A stretch of DNA of 52,787 nucleotides from Chrysochromulina tobinii (taxonomy: Eukaryota > Haptophyta > Prymnesiales > Chrysochromulinaceae), in the NCBI GenBank assembly GCA_001275005.1, contig JWZX01002637.1, positions 1-52,787 on the forward strand. Direction: 5' to 3'. Positions 19,899 to 30,300 of the stretch are shown one piece after another. Position 1 is the stretch's first letter, and every line of letters starts with the position of its first letter. The notes below the pieces were generated by a model. That model did not search any database. It worked only from the letters and a program-made list of their open reading frames with translations, and was not told where the DNA came from. A program made the translations under genes and the position numbers.

Positions 19899-21599
19899 AT
19901 GGTACCGGTACTTCTGGCGGTGGCTGTGCTGTGGACTGCCAGCACCGCACAACCAGCCACCGTAGACACATGCGAGCATCACAAGGGCTTGTGCGACCAA
20001 GTCGAAACACCAATGATACGCAACCAATTGCTCGAGTGGTACGGGGTCATTCCGCCGCGAATAGCATTCCCGGAGCTGACGAATTGCACGGGGCATGGAA
20101 CCGGTATACAGTCTTTCTTGAGTTGCAGGAAGCCGGACGCGTGGTGTCCGATGCAACCATCGCAGCAGCAGGATGCGCCCCCGAGGCTGTTTGGAACCAT
20201 CCCATGCCAGCTACTCAGCACTTGCAAAGGGCTGGCAGACACCATCCGATTCTACCGCCCTAATGGGCCTTCTGGCAACCTGGAGCGCTGCTTGCGAAAC
20301 AAACGAATCGTCGCCCTGGGCGACTCCGTCTTGCAAGAGCTCACCCTGGAGCTCATGATGACGCTCGCCGAGAAGGAGCCGGTCTTCTCTCTTAAGATGC
20401 TCACCCTGGAGCACAAGTTCCGGACTGCCAATGCGCTCAAGGTCTCGCATGGGCCAGTGTCCGTGACCTATCATAACACGGGCCGCAACTACACGTTCAC
20501 GGACTCGCGGCTGAATTTCACCCTGCAGTACCTGTTTTCGGGAGGTCTCAACTTGTCAGACCACGGCGGGCTCCGTACACTTGTCGAGCCGGAGTTTGAG
20601 TCGGAGCTCCTGCGGCTCGGTCTGCACCAGACGTCCTCGCCGGCTGAGCGCCCCGACGTGCTTCTGACCGGGAACACATTCCATGACGACACGAAGATGG
20701 GTGATCTCAACAGCCAATGTGTCAGCCAGTGTGAGTGCAACAAGACCTTCTCGACACTCACTGCTGAGTACTCTCACTACGGGCGTCTTGTGGCCTTCTG
20801 GCTGCATGACGTCCAGAAGCGCGGCACGAAAGTCGTGTGGCACACTCTCTTCGGCCGCCTCAAGAAGCCGTATAATGCTCGCGTCGACCCGCTGCGCGCC
20901 GTCGTCGAGAAGCTAGCTCTTGATGCTCTCGACGCTATGGGATTCTTCGAGGCTGGCGGGCAGGCCGTCGACCTCTGGCCGCTCTACTCGGCGTACTTTA
21001 ACGAGGGGTCCAAGACACCCGTCTTTGGCGACGGCATCACTAACGGTGGCTACGGTCCCTCCTCGCTGCACCACGCGGCGCTGTCCGTCCGCGACTGGCA
21101 CATCCCGCCAGACCTGATTGCAATGCGAGTCCAGTGGACTCTGAACCTTTTGTGCAGTACCTCCTCGGCCGAGCTCTGCGGAGACGTGCGCGATGAGGAG
21201 ACCTCTTACTTCCTCCATCAGGCGGCCGCCGTCCACCGCAAGCATGCCATGTGCTCGTGCGGACCCTTTGGCATGTCGATTGCCCCAGCGTACTTTTGTA
21301 ACCCGTCGACTCCTATCGGCCGTCACGTCAACTTCCACGACCAACTCATGGTTGATCTGTCAAGGAAGTGGTCGCAGTTTAATCACTCGCGCCGCGCGAA
21401 TACTCACGCCAAGACAGCACAGAAACACGCCGGTGCAACGGCGAGTCGACTGGCACCCATGGAGGCTTCGTCGGCTTCGTCGGCTTCGTCGGCTCCCGGC
21501 AAGCGCACGGACGTGGAGGCTCTCACCAAAGAGCTCGACGAGGTGGAGGCGAAGGCGGCTTCCCTGCGTGCCAAGATCAAGAGCACTATGGAGCACTGA
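19899..21599 (+). CDS. Secreted SGNH/PC-esterase-like protein
   Basis: The protein has 566 residues. The ATG at 19899 has a strong context (CCACCGCCATGG) and opens a signal peptide, MVPVLLAVAVLWTASTAQPA. The frame upstream lacks an ATG. Near residue 140 is RIVALGDSVLQELTLELM, a GDS block with candidate nucleophile Ser143, as in PC-esterase/TBL-type acyl hydrolases that deacetylate or acetylate surface glycans. A late VRDWHIP (Asp399, His401) may supply the acid and base, though spacing is Asp-x-His rather than the usual Asp-x-x-His. Many Cys and N-glycosylation sequons (NCT, NYT, NFT, NLS, NKT, NHS) fit a secretory protein. The C-terminus has a Ser/Ala linker and a short coiled coil (VEALTKELDEVEAKAASLRA). 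Substrate unknown. Confidence 0.8.
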   Translation: MVPVLLAVAVLWTASTAQPATVDTCEHHKGLCDQVETPMIRNQLLEWYGVIPPRIAFPELTNCTGHGTGIQSFLSCRKPDAWCPMQPSQQQDAPPRLFGTIPCQLLSTCKGLADTIRFYRPNGPSGNLERCLRNKRIVALGDSVLQELTLELMMTLAEKEPVFSLKMLTLEHKFRTANALKVSHGPVSVTYHNTGRNYTFTDSRLNFTLQYLFSGGLNLSDHGGLRTLVEPEFESELLRLGLHQTSSPAERPDVLLTGNTFHDDTKMGDLNSQCVSQCECNKTFSTLTAEYSHYGRLVAFWLHDVQKRGTKVVWHTLFGRLKKPYNARVDPLRAVVEKLALDALDAMGFFEAGGQAVDLWPLYSAYFNEGSKTPVFGDGITNGGYGPSSLHHAALSVRDWHIPPDLIAMRVQWTLNLLCSTSSAELCGDVRDEETSYFLHQAAAVHRKHAMCSCGPFGMSIAPAYFCNPSTPIGRHVNFHDQLMVDLSRKWSQFNHSRRANTHAKTAQKHAGATASRLAPMEASSASSASSAPGKRTDVEALTKELDEVEAKAASLRAKIKSTMEH

Positions 21600-21940
21600 A
21601 GATGTGAGGGAGCGCTCTCAAATGGATTGATATTCATGTACAAGACCAAGTGTACAACATCGGACTGTCGAGGACCCTCAGGAGAGCTGAGTGTCTTGTG
21701 CCCCTCGGAAGTTTTCAAGTTAGTCTTAAAATGTGTGCACGTGTTCACTCCCCGTCTCTTCCGCACAGCCCGACTCACGGCGGCTGCATTGCTCCCAAGA
21801 GGCCGACGCGCCTGGTTGGGGAGCTTTCCGGATAGTCCAAGTTTTCGTGCGGTGTGGTTACATGTACAAACCTGCTTTTTGATGCGCTCGTTAATGGAAA
21901 CCCTGTGACAAACCAAGCCCTTGGGTGGCAGCTCATACAA
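21600..21940. other. Intergenic region
   Basis: A 341-base AT-richer gap between two genes on the plus strand. It probably holds the 3' end of the esterase transcript and the promoter of the following fusion gene. No motif was recognised. Confidence 0.45.
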
Positions 21941-24900
21941 ATGTCGACGGCGGCCATCAGTCTGGTGAGCGACGACGAGGGGGATAGCGCCGGCCTCCCA
22001 GCCGCGACTGCTCCGCCGCCCAAGCAGCCGCCGGCTCGCAAGCGTGCGACGGGATCATGCCCAGCAGCGACGAGCGGCAAGAGCAAGGCGGCGGCCGCAA
22101 TAAGGAAGCGTAAGGTGCGCCGTGTGGTCGCTAGCAGCGACGACGATGACGACGACGGCGGCGGCAGTGACTCACCCGACGACGACTCTGGGTCCAGTTA
22201 CAGTGACGAGGCGGCACGAGCCAAGCCTGCCAAGACAGCACGCCAGGCCGCAATGGCGGCGGCTTCAAAGCAGTTTGCCATCAAGGATGACGACGACGGT
22301 GACATGGTCGAGGCGGATGGAGCTGCAGCACCTGCAGCGATGCCAGGTGCGCCTCTCGCGCCTCTCTCGCCGCACGGCGCGCAGGCGCGAACGTCCAATC
22401 GCAGCAGCTGCCGAGCGGGTGCAAAGACGGCGTTGACGGCCGCGGCGGTCGACGACGACGACGGCGGCGGCTGCGGAACGGCTGAGCCCACCGCCGCCGC
22501 CGCCGCTCCCGCGCCTCGCGCGTCGCCCACCGATGCCGCCGTCAAGGCGTACCAGCGCGCCCGCGCGGCATCGGTCAAGCGGTGCGCTTTCGACCTTCGT
22601 TCGCTCTCGAGCGGCAGCATCAACACGGGGCGAACGATCAAGCCTCTCGCCTCGTGGAGTGGCCTGTGGCCGCCTCTGCGCGAGTTCCTCCAGAACACCA
22701 TCGACCACCTCGAGCTCTTCTCGGCTGGGGACCTCCACCCCGCCCTCACCCTCGAGGTGCGTGACGGTGCTCAAGACGGCGCGGGTGGCTCAGCCACCAC
22801 GATCGCCTTCGTGTGCGATGCTGAGGACGTGTGCGTGCTGCGCGTGCGCGCGGACGAGCTCGTCATCGAGCAGCACCACACGTACGCCCTGCACCCGCGT
22901 GCGCTTGACACGGGCGTCATTGACACGACTAAGGGCGGCGACAAGACCGCTGGAGGCTTCGGCGATGGCTTCAAAACGGCGCTGGTTTCCCTCCTCGCAC
23001 TGCCGCACGGTGCATGCCGCGCGCTCGCGTGGGACTTTTTCTGCGGCGGCCGACACGTGCGCTGGGCCTTTGCGGGCGCGCAGCGCGAGGCCGTTGGCAA
23101 CTTCGCGCGCTCGACCGTTCTCGAGGTCACCATCACGAATGAGGCCCAAGCGGACGCAGAGTGCGCTGGCATCGTTGCTCTCCACCATGCAAGGCAGCGC
23201 CTCAAGAGCATACCACACGCCGTCCGACACGAGGTCGTGCCGACACCTTGCGTGCGCGGCGACAACTTCATGGTGCAAACGTACCGCGTCGACGGGATCG
23301 GTGCCGCATTCCTTTCAGATGTGATCACGCGCTTCCAGGTCTTCTGGAGCGTGCCACGCTCGCAGACGCTCTGCATCGCACGTGGCGACTTCCTCGCTTG
23401 TGCCGAGGAGCTGCCGCCCGTGCTTCCGGCGGCCACGCTCGGCGGCACGGGCGGCGGAAGCTGTGAAGCAGTGAAGAAGCAAAGCCAGCACATGCCATGG
23501 GACTGTTCGAACTGCACGTATAAAAACGTCGCCAGCGCACGCCATTGCGAGATGTGTGACGCGCCACGGCCGGGCGGCGGTCCACCGCCCGAACCCGTGA
23601 TTGAAACGGCGGGCTCGAGCAGTCGACTGCGGCATCCGCAGCCGGGCATCTACATTCGTGGGATCTGGGTGCGCAAACCACAGCTCGAGGGGTCGGTCAT
23701 GTCCTTCCTCGGCAGTATGAACGTGTCTGGACGCGACCGGAACGACGTTGACCATGAGGAGCTCGTTGAGGCTACGTTGCACGTACTCCGTGCCACGACA
23801 CACAGCGCGCTGCGCCTGCGCCTTCTCGAGCCGCTCCGGCAGCCCAGGCTGCCGGACACGTGGCTGACGAGGAGCAGCCCCTTCCTCAACCAGCTGCTCG
23901 AGAAAGCGCGAGAGTTCTTCTTATGCGACGTCTTCAGCGTGCCTCGGGACGCCCTCTTTGTCTCGACGCGGACCACCGACTCCATGGACCAGTTCATCCG
24001 GTGGGCCTCTGCCTTCCTCGCACGCCGCGGCGCGCCGCTGCTCCCCCTCGAGCCCAATGCGAACAAGCACTTGTTCCACGAAGTGTCCGAGGCGGAGCTG
24101 AAAGATCGCTGCGTTCAAGAGCTGCTTCGTGACGCCGAGCAGAACGTCGAGCCTCAGGCCAAGCGGCTGCAGAGTGCCTTTGACAAGCTGCTGCGCGCGT
24201 GTGAGGTCAGCAAGCTCACGGTCCACTTCGGCGGCGAGATTGTCGTCGCGTTCATGCATGGCAACCACGCGTTCGTGCCGTTGCAGCCGCTCTCGCGTCG
24301 GCTGATCTTGTTGGTGCTCAGCGTGGTTCAACGCAAGGTCGGGGTCTATGAGGAGGCTTTCACCCACATGACGCAGGCCATCTTCGAGACGATGGCTGCT
24401 GACGAGGCTGTGGACGAGGCGCAGTTGGACGCTGCGATCTCGCGCGCCAAGATCGTGCAGCGTGAGGCAGCCGCCTTTCTGGGCGGTCAAAAGAATGAAA
24501 TTGAAGCCCAGCAGAAGGCGGAGCAAGAGAGGGCGCTGAAGGAGGCGGAGGCTGCCAAGTTGTTGCGGGCCAAGCGCAAGGCCGCGATGGAGCCTGCGGC
24601 CGTGACCGACCTCACGAGCGACGTCGACGAGGCGCCGCCGCCGCCGGATGCCGCGGGTGGCGGCAAGCGCCGGGGCGTGGGTGGCGGAGGCGGCGGCGGA
24701 GGCGGCGGCGCGGGCTCATCGTCGAGCGGGAACGCCGTCCTGGGCGATCAGCAGGCGCAGCTTGCCGATCAAATCGCACAGGTCAATCGGCTGCGCGGGG
24801 TGATTGGCCATAATGAGGTGCTTCCGGCCTCCGCCTTCTTCAACGATGACGGCAGCTCTTTGACAGCAGACGGCTGCGTGCAGTGTCACTCGACGCTCGT

Positions 24901-25450
24901 GCCTACCGCCGTGTGCGAGGGCGCCGGTGGTGGCCGATTGCATGCGGACCGGGGCTCGGCCTCGTACCTGCTCTCGATGCCACCCGATGCGCAGGCGGCG
25001 CTCCGAGGCATCCGTGAGGCCCTCAACCGCGCAAAGCGGCTCGTCGCGCGCGCGCTGCCCTCGGTGCAGCGTCTGCTCGCCGAGGTGGTGTGCGAGGGGT
25101 ACGACGTGGCTAACACCGGCTACCTCGGCTTCTGCACCCAGCGGCAGATCATCATCAACCTGTGCCCACTGCTCCAACGCGCGCTCGGCGCTCAGCTCGG
25201 CGCTCGTCCGCGCGCCAGCGGCGCTTCCGCGGCTGGGGCTCGCCTGCCTGGCCTGCCCGTCGATCTCGCGCACGAGATGCTGCTCACGCTGCTCCATGAG
25301 CTGGCTCACATGCTCGAGCGCGGAGGTGGGCATGGTCCGGGGTGGCGTGCCACGCAGGATCGGCTGACGCAGGCGGTGATGGCCCACGCATTCGCGACCA
25401 TAGGTGACGATGGCGTGGCGCTCTGCTGCAAGTGCTGCGACGCAGAGTGA
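21941..25450 (+). CDS. GHKL-ATPase-like / RanBP2 zinc finger / SprT-WLM-like metalloprotease fusion with two SIM-like motifs
   Basis: The protein has 1,169 residues from the ATG at 21941, and the codons upstream give only a GTG start. In order: ISLVSDDEGD at residues 6-15 fits a SUMO-interacting motif. Residues 45-230 are acidic, Lys-rich and disordered. About 240-460 resembles a GHKL (Bergerat) ATPase, with N-box LREFLQNTID (Glu248, Asn252) and G2 box TKGGDKTAGGFGDGFK (330-345). The DxGxG box is degenerate (RADELVIEQ). A RanBP2-type finger follows at 520-540 (W-D-C-x2-C-x10-C-x2-C). Helical and coiled regions lead to a second SIM-like motif, VTDLTSDVDE (888-897), and a poly-Gly linker. Near 979 is CVQCH. 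The C-terminus has HELAH (1119-1123) and His1131 in GGGHGPGW, as in SprT/WLM zinc proteases, ending CCKCC. I infer a nuclear SUMO/DNA-linked protease. Confidence 0.85.
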   Translation: MSTAAISLVSDDEGDSAGLPAATAPPPKQPPARKRATGSCPAATSGKSKAAAAIRKRKVRRVVASSDDDDDDGGGSDSPDDDSGSSYSDEAARAKPAKTARQAAMAAASKQFAIKDDDDGDMVEADGAAAPAAMPGAPLAPLSPHGAQARTSNRSSCRAGAKTALTAAAVDDDDGGGCGTAEPTAAAAAPAPRASPTDAAVKAYQRARAASVKRCAFDLRSLSSGSINTGRTIKPLASWSGLWPPLREFLQNTIDHLELFSAGDLHPALTLEVRDGAQDGAGGSATTIAFVCDAEDVCVLRVRADELVIEQHHTYALHPRALDTGVIDTTKGGDKTAGGFGDGFKTALVSLLALPHGACRALAWDFFCGGRHVRWAFAGAQREAVGNFARSTVLEVTITNEAQADAECAGIVALHHARQRLKSIPHAVRHEVVPTPCVRGDNFMVQTYRVDGIGAAFLSDVITRFQVFWSVPRSQTLCIARGDFLACAEELPPVLPAATLGGTGGGSCEAVKKQSQHMPWDCSNCTYKNVASARHCEMCDAPRPGGGPPPEPVIETAGSSSRLRHPQPGIYIRGIWVRKPQLEGSVMSFLGSMNVSGRDRNDVDHEELVEATLHVLRATTHSALRLRLLEPLRQPRLPDTWLTRSSPFLNQLLEKAREFFLCDVFSVPRDALFVSTRTTDSMDQFIRWASAFLARRGAPLLPLEPNANKHLFHEVSEAELKDRCVQELLRDAEQNVEPQAKRLQSAFDKLLRACEVSKLTVHFGGEIVVAFMHGNHAFVPLQPLSRRLILLVLSVVQRKVGVYEEAFTHMTQAIFETMAADEAVDEAQLDAAISRAKIVQREAAAFLGGQKNEIEAQQKAEQERALKEAEAAKLLRAKRKAAMEPAAVTDLTSDVDEAPPPPDAAGGGKRRGVGGGGGGGGGGAGSSSSGNAVLGDQQAQLADQIAQVNRLRGVIGHNEVLPASAFFNDDGSSLTADGCVQCHSTLVPTAVCEGAGGGRLHADRGSASYLLSMPPDAQAALRGIREALNRAKRLVARALPSVQRLLAEVVCEGYDVANTGYLGFCTQRQIIINLCPLLQRALGAQLGARPRASGASAAGARLPGLPVDLAHEMLLTLLHELAHMLERGGGHGPGWRATQDRLTQAVMAHAFATIGDDGVALCCKCCDAE

Positions 25451-25711
25451 GGAGCAGAGTGGGCGGGCGGAGCGCATCGAGGATTTGAGAGGATTAGGTG
25501 AAATGGATTGGTGAAACCCATGTATGTCACTCAATGGAATACTTTGTGTAATCGACAGACTCAGTCTCGCATTTGTGGATCGTCTCTAGTCAGACTCTGT
25601 GCGTGTGATAGTGATGAGGCACCCGAAAATCTCATCTACCGAAAACCTTCTCTACCGAAGAGAGACTACCCCACGCTGCTCACTCTCTCGACACCCGAAG
25701 ACAGCGTAGGG
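25451..25711. other. Short AT-richer intergenic spacer
   Basis: This 261-base spacer between two plus-strand genes is lower in GC than its flanks. The downstream frame is open into it, including an ATG at 25520, but the composition looks non-coding. Confidence 0.4.
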
Positions 25712-26689
25712 ATGGAGTGTTGTTATTGCATGTCCCCTGTTCAAGCCGCTCGCGTTTTGAAAAGCTGGGCGTCAAGTGTGAATATTATTGGCGAGGACGC
25801 GAGAACGCGAATGATGTGGCCGGATACTGATGGCGTCCTGCTGCGCTGCCCGCTCTGCGCGCAGAACGTTGTCGTCGCCTCGGAAGCAGAGTGCGAGGCG
25901 CACATTGCAAACTGCAAGGGCTTCCATTCAGAGTTCGGCCCTGGCACTTTACGCTCGGGGCTCGTAACGGGCTTCGAGGATGCAACATCAGCGGTGCCTG
26001 CGCCGCCAGCTCGAGCACCCGAGCCTTTGGGTTCGGACGAGCGAATGGAGAAGATCGCAGAGGCGCTGGCGCCTCTCGTGCCAGTCGCACGCGCCGAGAG
26101 CTCAGCTCACACCTTGGAGGAGGCAGTGGATCTCGTCGCCCATCTTGCAGCGGCGCTTGTGTCCTCCGCTGGTGAGGGTACGGATGAGGATTTTGGGATC
26201 GAGGAATTGGTGAGCGTGACCCTTGGCCCGTTTATAGCGCCACTCGGCGAGCAGCAGGCCAAGCATGTGCTCGGCGGCATCACCGCCGCGCTGGCAGCAT
26301 GCCAAGGAGCACCGAGTGGCTCCGTGGGCATGGGTGCTGGTGCTGCTCTGTCAGAATCGCTTCGACGCTCTCTGTTGAGACGCCACGCGCCGCCCAAGCC
26401 GCTGCCGCCGCCGGCGGCGACGACGACAGCGGCGGGGGCGGGGGCGGGGGCGGCGGGGGCGGCGGCCGTTGCCGAGCCTGGATGGCACCCTGGCGCGCGC
26501 GTATCGATCTTCGGCTTGACGAAGGCGGCGCAGCACAATGGCAAGTATGGTAGGCTGAGCGCACGTGCCCCGCCCTCGGGTGGTGGCGAGGGGCGACGGC
26601 TGGGCGTGGAGCTCGAGGAGGGTGGGACCGTGATCTCGGTGCGTTGTGAGAACCTGGTGCTTGCGCCAGTCCCAGTGGAAGGTCTATAA
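25712..26689 (+). CDS. UBZ-like C2HC zinc-finger protein with C-terminal SH3-like domain
   Basis: The protein has 325 residues from the ATG at 25712. An in-frame ATG at 25520 would add 64 residues from AT-richer DNA that looks like leader. Near the start are CCYC (residues 3-6) and CPLCAQNVVVASEAECEAHI followed by ANC. The spacing Cys-x2-Cys-x(n)-His-x3-Cys fits a Rad18/UBZ4-type ubiquitin-binding finger. Residues 100-210 form Ala/Glu-rich helices, then comes an Ala/Pro/Gly linker. The C-terminal 65 residues (PGARVSIFGLTKAAQHNGKY, ending in NLVLAPVPVEGL) resemble the small SH3-like barrel with closing Asn-Leu that occurs in many algal proteins. The gene follows the metalloprotease fusion on the same strand. 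A shared role is possible but unproven. Confidence 0.7.
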   Translation: MECCYCMSPVQAARVLKSWASSVNIIGEDARTRMMWPDTDGVLLRCPLCAQNVVVASEAECEAHIANCKGFHSEFGPGTLRSGLVTGFEDATSAVPAPPARAPEPLGSDERMEKIAEALAPLVPVARAESSAHTLEEAVDLVAHLAAALVSSAGEGTDEDFGIEELVSVTLGPFIAPLGEQQAKHVLGGITAALAACQGAPSGSVGMGAGAALSESLRRSLLRRHAPPKPLPPPAATTTAAGAGAGAAGAAAVAEPGWHPGARVSIFGLTKAAQHNGKYGRLSARAPPSGGGEGRRLGVELEEGGTVISVRCENLVLAPVPVEGL

Positions 26690-27305
26690 CCTTTTATGTG
26701 TCTCCGGGGGACACACGGGGGGCGGCCGTTTGAATCCGACATATAGTGAGCGAGTTGCGTCTTGCGTGTGGAGCCGAGCCACTGGCGCGCGTGGGCGGAG
26801 CCGCAGTCGCGCCGGATTCCCGATTTATTCTAGCAAACGAAAAGGCCTGACGTGATGGAGATCAGATGCCCATAGAATAAGGCGCTTATAGGCCGGGCGC
26901 AACGAGCATAAATCGTACAACACGCTATTCATCTCAACTCAGTTCATCAAGTGTGCACTACTGTTGTTTGCTTTTCCTTATTGGTGACGTGACGGGACCA
27001 ACGCAACATCATGTTCATGACCAACAATCATGTACTTGTACCTAGAAGTACACGCACGCACCCTAGGGCCTCACTTGGAGAACCCTGCAAGTGCACACAC
27101 AGCTCACAGGCGACTGCGTGGCACTACACCACCCCACGGCCTTCGGCCGCAGTCACGTCTCATTCCTCTCAAGTCGAGTCCCTTGAGCCGTGTGCTACAT
27201 GCAACACAAAAGATGGTCAACGTCCACGCCCCCGGCGCCTCTACTCACTCCTGCCTGTGAACCGCGGATCGCCCCAAGGACGCCCCAAGATGCACGCGCG
27301 TACCC
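26690..27305. other. Intergenic region between convergent genes
   Basis: About 600 bases, AT-richer (26840-27010 in particular). No gene, RNA or repeat was recognised. Confidence 0.45.
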
Positions 27306-30300
27306 CTACTCCTCGTCCTCGTCCTCAACGTCGTCCTCAACGTCGTCCTCAACGTCGTCCTCATCCTCGACTTCCTCCTCCTCGTCTCCTTCTCGATCTT
27401 CGTCTTCCCCCTCCCCCTCAGCCTCCTCCTCGTCGTCGTCGTCCTCCTCCTCCTCAACCTCCATGTCATCCTCGCCCTCGTCCTCGTCCTCGCCTTCGCC
27501 CTCGCCCTCCTCCTCCTCCTCGCCCTCCTCCTCCTCGCCCTCCTCCTCCTCGCCCTCCTCCTCCACCGCGCCATCTTCATCCTCGCCCTCCGCCTCCACC
27601 CCGCCATCTACATCGTCCACCTCTGCGCCCGCGTCGCTGCCAACTCGCCCGAGCCTCTCGAGCCGCCGGCGCGCTCGCGTGGCGCGCTCAAACGCCACAA
27701 CGGCTCTGTCGGGGCCGGCGGCCCCGCCCTCCTCAGCGCCCGTTCTCGTCAGCTTCGCGCACGCCGCATCCACATCACCGCCGAATGCATGCAGAGCCGT
27801 CAACGCACGCTCCAAGGCACTCGGCTTGAGCTGGCCGCCAGGCGCCGTGCAGCCGGGGTCCATGAGCATCGCCGCACGCTCCAGAAAGCCATCGAGTTTG
27901 GCGTCCGTGTGGACGGAACCGCCTAGCCCACGTGGCGTCCAGAGCAACTCGTCACCACGCTCCTCGCTCATCCGCTGCCCAGAGTCCCCCGGCATGGCCG
28001 CTTGAAAGTCGTCGCCCACGCGTGACTCCTCGTGCACCCAGATGTCCGTGTCCATGATGCGCCTCGCAACCTGGATCTTGTTGCGACTCTGAAGGCTGTC
28101 CATGAGATCCTGGTCCCGTTCCCATTGTTCGCGCTCCTTCAACTTGCGCTCGTGCTCAATCACACTCTGCACGCGCTTGCGCTGCATCTCTATCTCGAGC
28201 ACGCCCCGACCGAACATGCGCTCCTGCTCCGACAGCAGAGGCTGCACGTACTTACCTGGCGTCTTGAGCGTGCGACCCGTCCGCCCCGAGACACGCGCCA
28301 CCTCTACCTCCAGCAGGGGATCGAAGCCGTCCGCCCTCCACCTCCGCTCCCCGCCCCCTGAGGTGCCCGCCTCCCGGACTGCCGAGATGGGCTTCGAGGG
28401 CTTCGAGGGCTTGAGGATCGATCTCGACGGCTTGAGCTGCGATCTCGAGGGCTTGAGGAGCGATCTCGATGCCTCGAGCTGCGATCTCGACGGCTTGAGC
28501 TGCTTCGAGGGCTTGAGGAGATGCTTGTTGAACTTCTTCTCCTCTTTTGGAGTCCATCCCGTCAGCTTCTTCTTGTCCCAAGGCTTCATTTGCTGCTTCG
28601 GTGACGGCGAAAGTCGTCGGGGAAGTGCCTGCGGAACCGCCTTTGCGCTCGCTCGAGCTGCGCTCGGGACCACTGTCACCGAGGCGCGTGCTGCTGCCCC
28701 CGGCGTGGCGGTAGGTGCTGGAGGGGCCAGGCCCGCAATCGAGCGACCAGCGCCCACTGGATCTGGTGATTCCTCAAAGAAGCAATCGATGCCGCAGCGC
28801 ACGCAGTTGCTGCATCGCCCCTCCGAGTCGTCGCACGGGCGGCATGGCGCCTTCATGTGACGGCAGGCCATGCATGCGCCCGCTTGCAGCTCGGGCGCAT
28901 GGGCGCTTGGCTTGGGGCGCTTTGCTGCCGGGCCAGCGGGCTCGCCTTCCTTCGGGCGCAAGATGCTCTCCGCGTCCTTGCAGAGTCGCCCTACGTCCCG
29001 GTCGTCGCAGTCCCATAGCTCAGGCGCCGTCAACTTGGACGCGCAGAGCGCCGCAAGGTGAGCCAGCGCCACGGCCGCCTCAACTGCCGTCGGGTAACGC
29101 CCCAGCAGGATGCTGCGAGCGCTTACGTCCTCGCTGGATGTTGAGGATGGCTTCGCATGCATCTTGCGACGGGCGGGCGTCGTCGTCATTCCCGAGACGA
29201 CCGCACAGCACTCGACGTGCGCGTTACGGATGGCCTTCGAGCCGTGGACGAAACACTTGCCACAGTGTGGGCATGGTGCCTGCTCGTTCGGGGATTTAGA
29301 GCCGCCGTCGCCCCCGCCATCGCCGCTCCCACCGCCACTTCCGAGCCGGCTGCTCGATCGCTCGCCGGCAGGCTTGAGCTCCGCGGCTGCCGTCTTCGCT
29401 GCCGAGGAGCCGGGCTCGTCGGAGGCCTCGTCGAGGCGCACGAAGGCCAGGAACGAACGCAGAACGTTGGAGTACTGCACGCCGTAATAGCCCGTCTTCG
29501 ACCCAGGATCCATGCGCAGCTCGAAACCATCAACATGCGAGGCAAGCTTGTCCGGGCCACGGAAACCGTCAGCAAGCGTGTCAAGCTCACCCGAGGCACG
29601 TGATGGCTGCAGCAGCGACCGATGCAGACACCCCTTCGAGGTAGCTTCGTCACGCATCGACGGCATCGGAGCATTTGAGGTCAGTTGAAAGGATTTGCGC
29701 GCGGTGGGAGCGCCGGTCATCAACGATTGGAGCTGCGGCTGCGTGAAGTCCTCCACTTGCAATCGCCGCTTTCTGACTTCAGATCGTTCCTTGCGCTCCC
29801 CAGGCTCTGGCACGTGCGGAAGTTGATGCTGCGTTGGCGGCGGCGCCCTTGCCGAAGGCTGTTCGAAAAGCTTGAAGCTGACTGAGCCTGAACCAACGAC
29901 AAAAGAACGAACGCCGCCAAATGAGACTGCCGCGGGCGCACGCGCTGGAGGTGGCACGTTTGTAGACTGGCTTGAACGTGACTCGAGTTCGCCATGTGCG
30001 AATGGCTTGAAAGTGACCGTGCCAGATTCCATGACGAAAGAACCAACGTGTCCTAGTGTGACTTCGGTGGCTGCGGCCACAAGCTCTCGTGGCCGTGCCT
30101 TGGATGGCGCCGGAGGTCGCGGCGCTGGTGGCAGCATGCTCGTTGGCGCCGGAGGTCGCGGCGCTGGTGGCAGCATGCTCGTTGGCGCCGGAGGTCGCGG
30201 CGCTGGTGGCAGCATGCTCGTTGGCGCCGGAGGTCGCGGCGCTGGTGGCAGCATGCTCGTTGGCGCCGGAGGTCGCGGCGCTGGTGGCAGCATGCTGGTT

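Noticed and set aside
27011-28860. Plus-strand Pro/Arg- or Ser-rich frames over the 3' end of the chromatin gene
   Set aside because: They are the complement of the Asp/Glu-rich tail codons. Composition, not coding, explains them.
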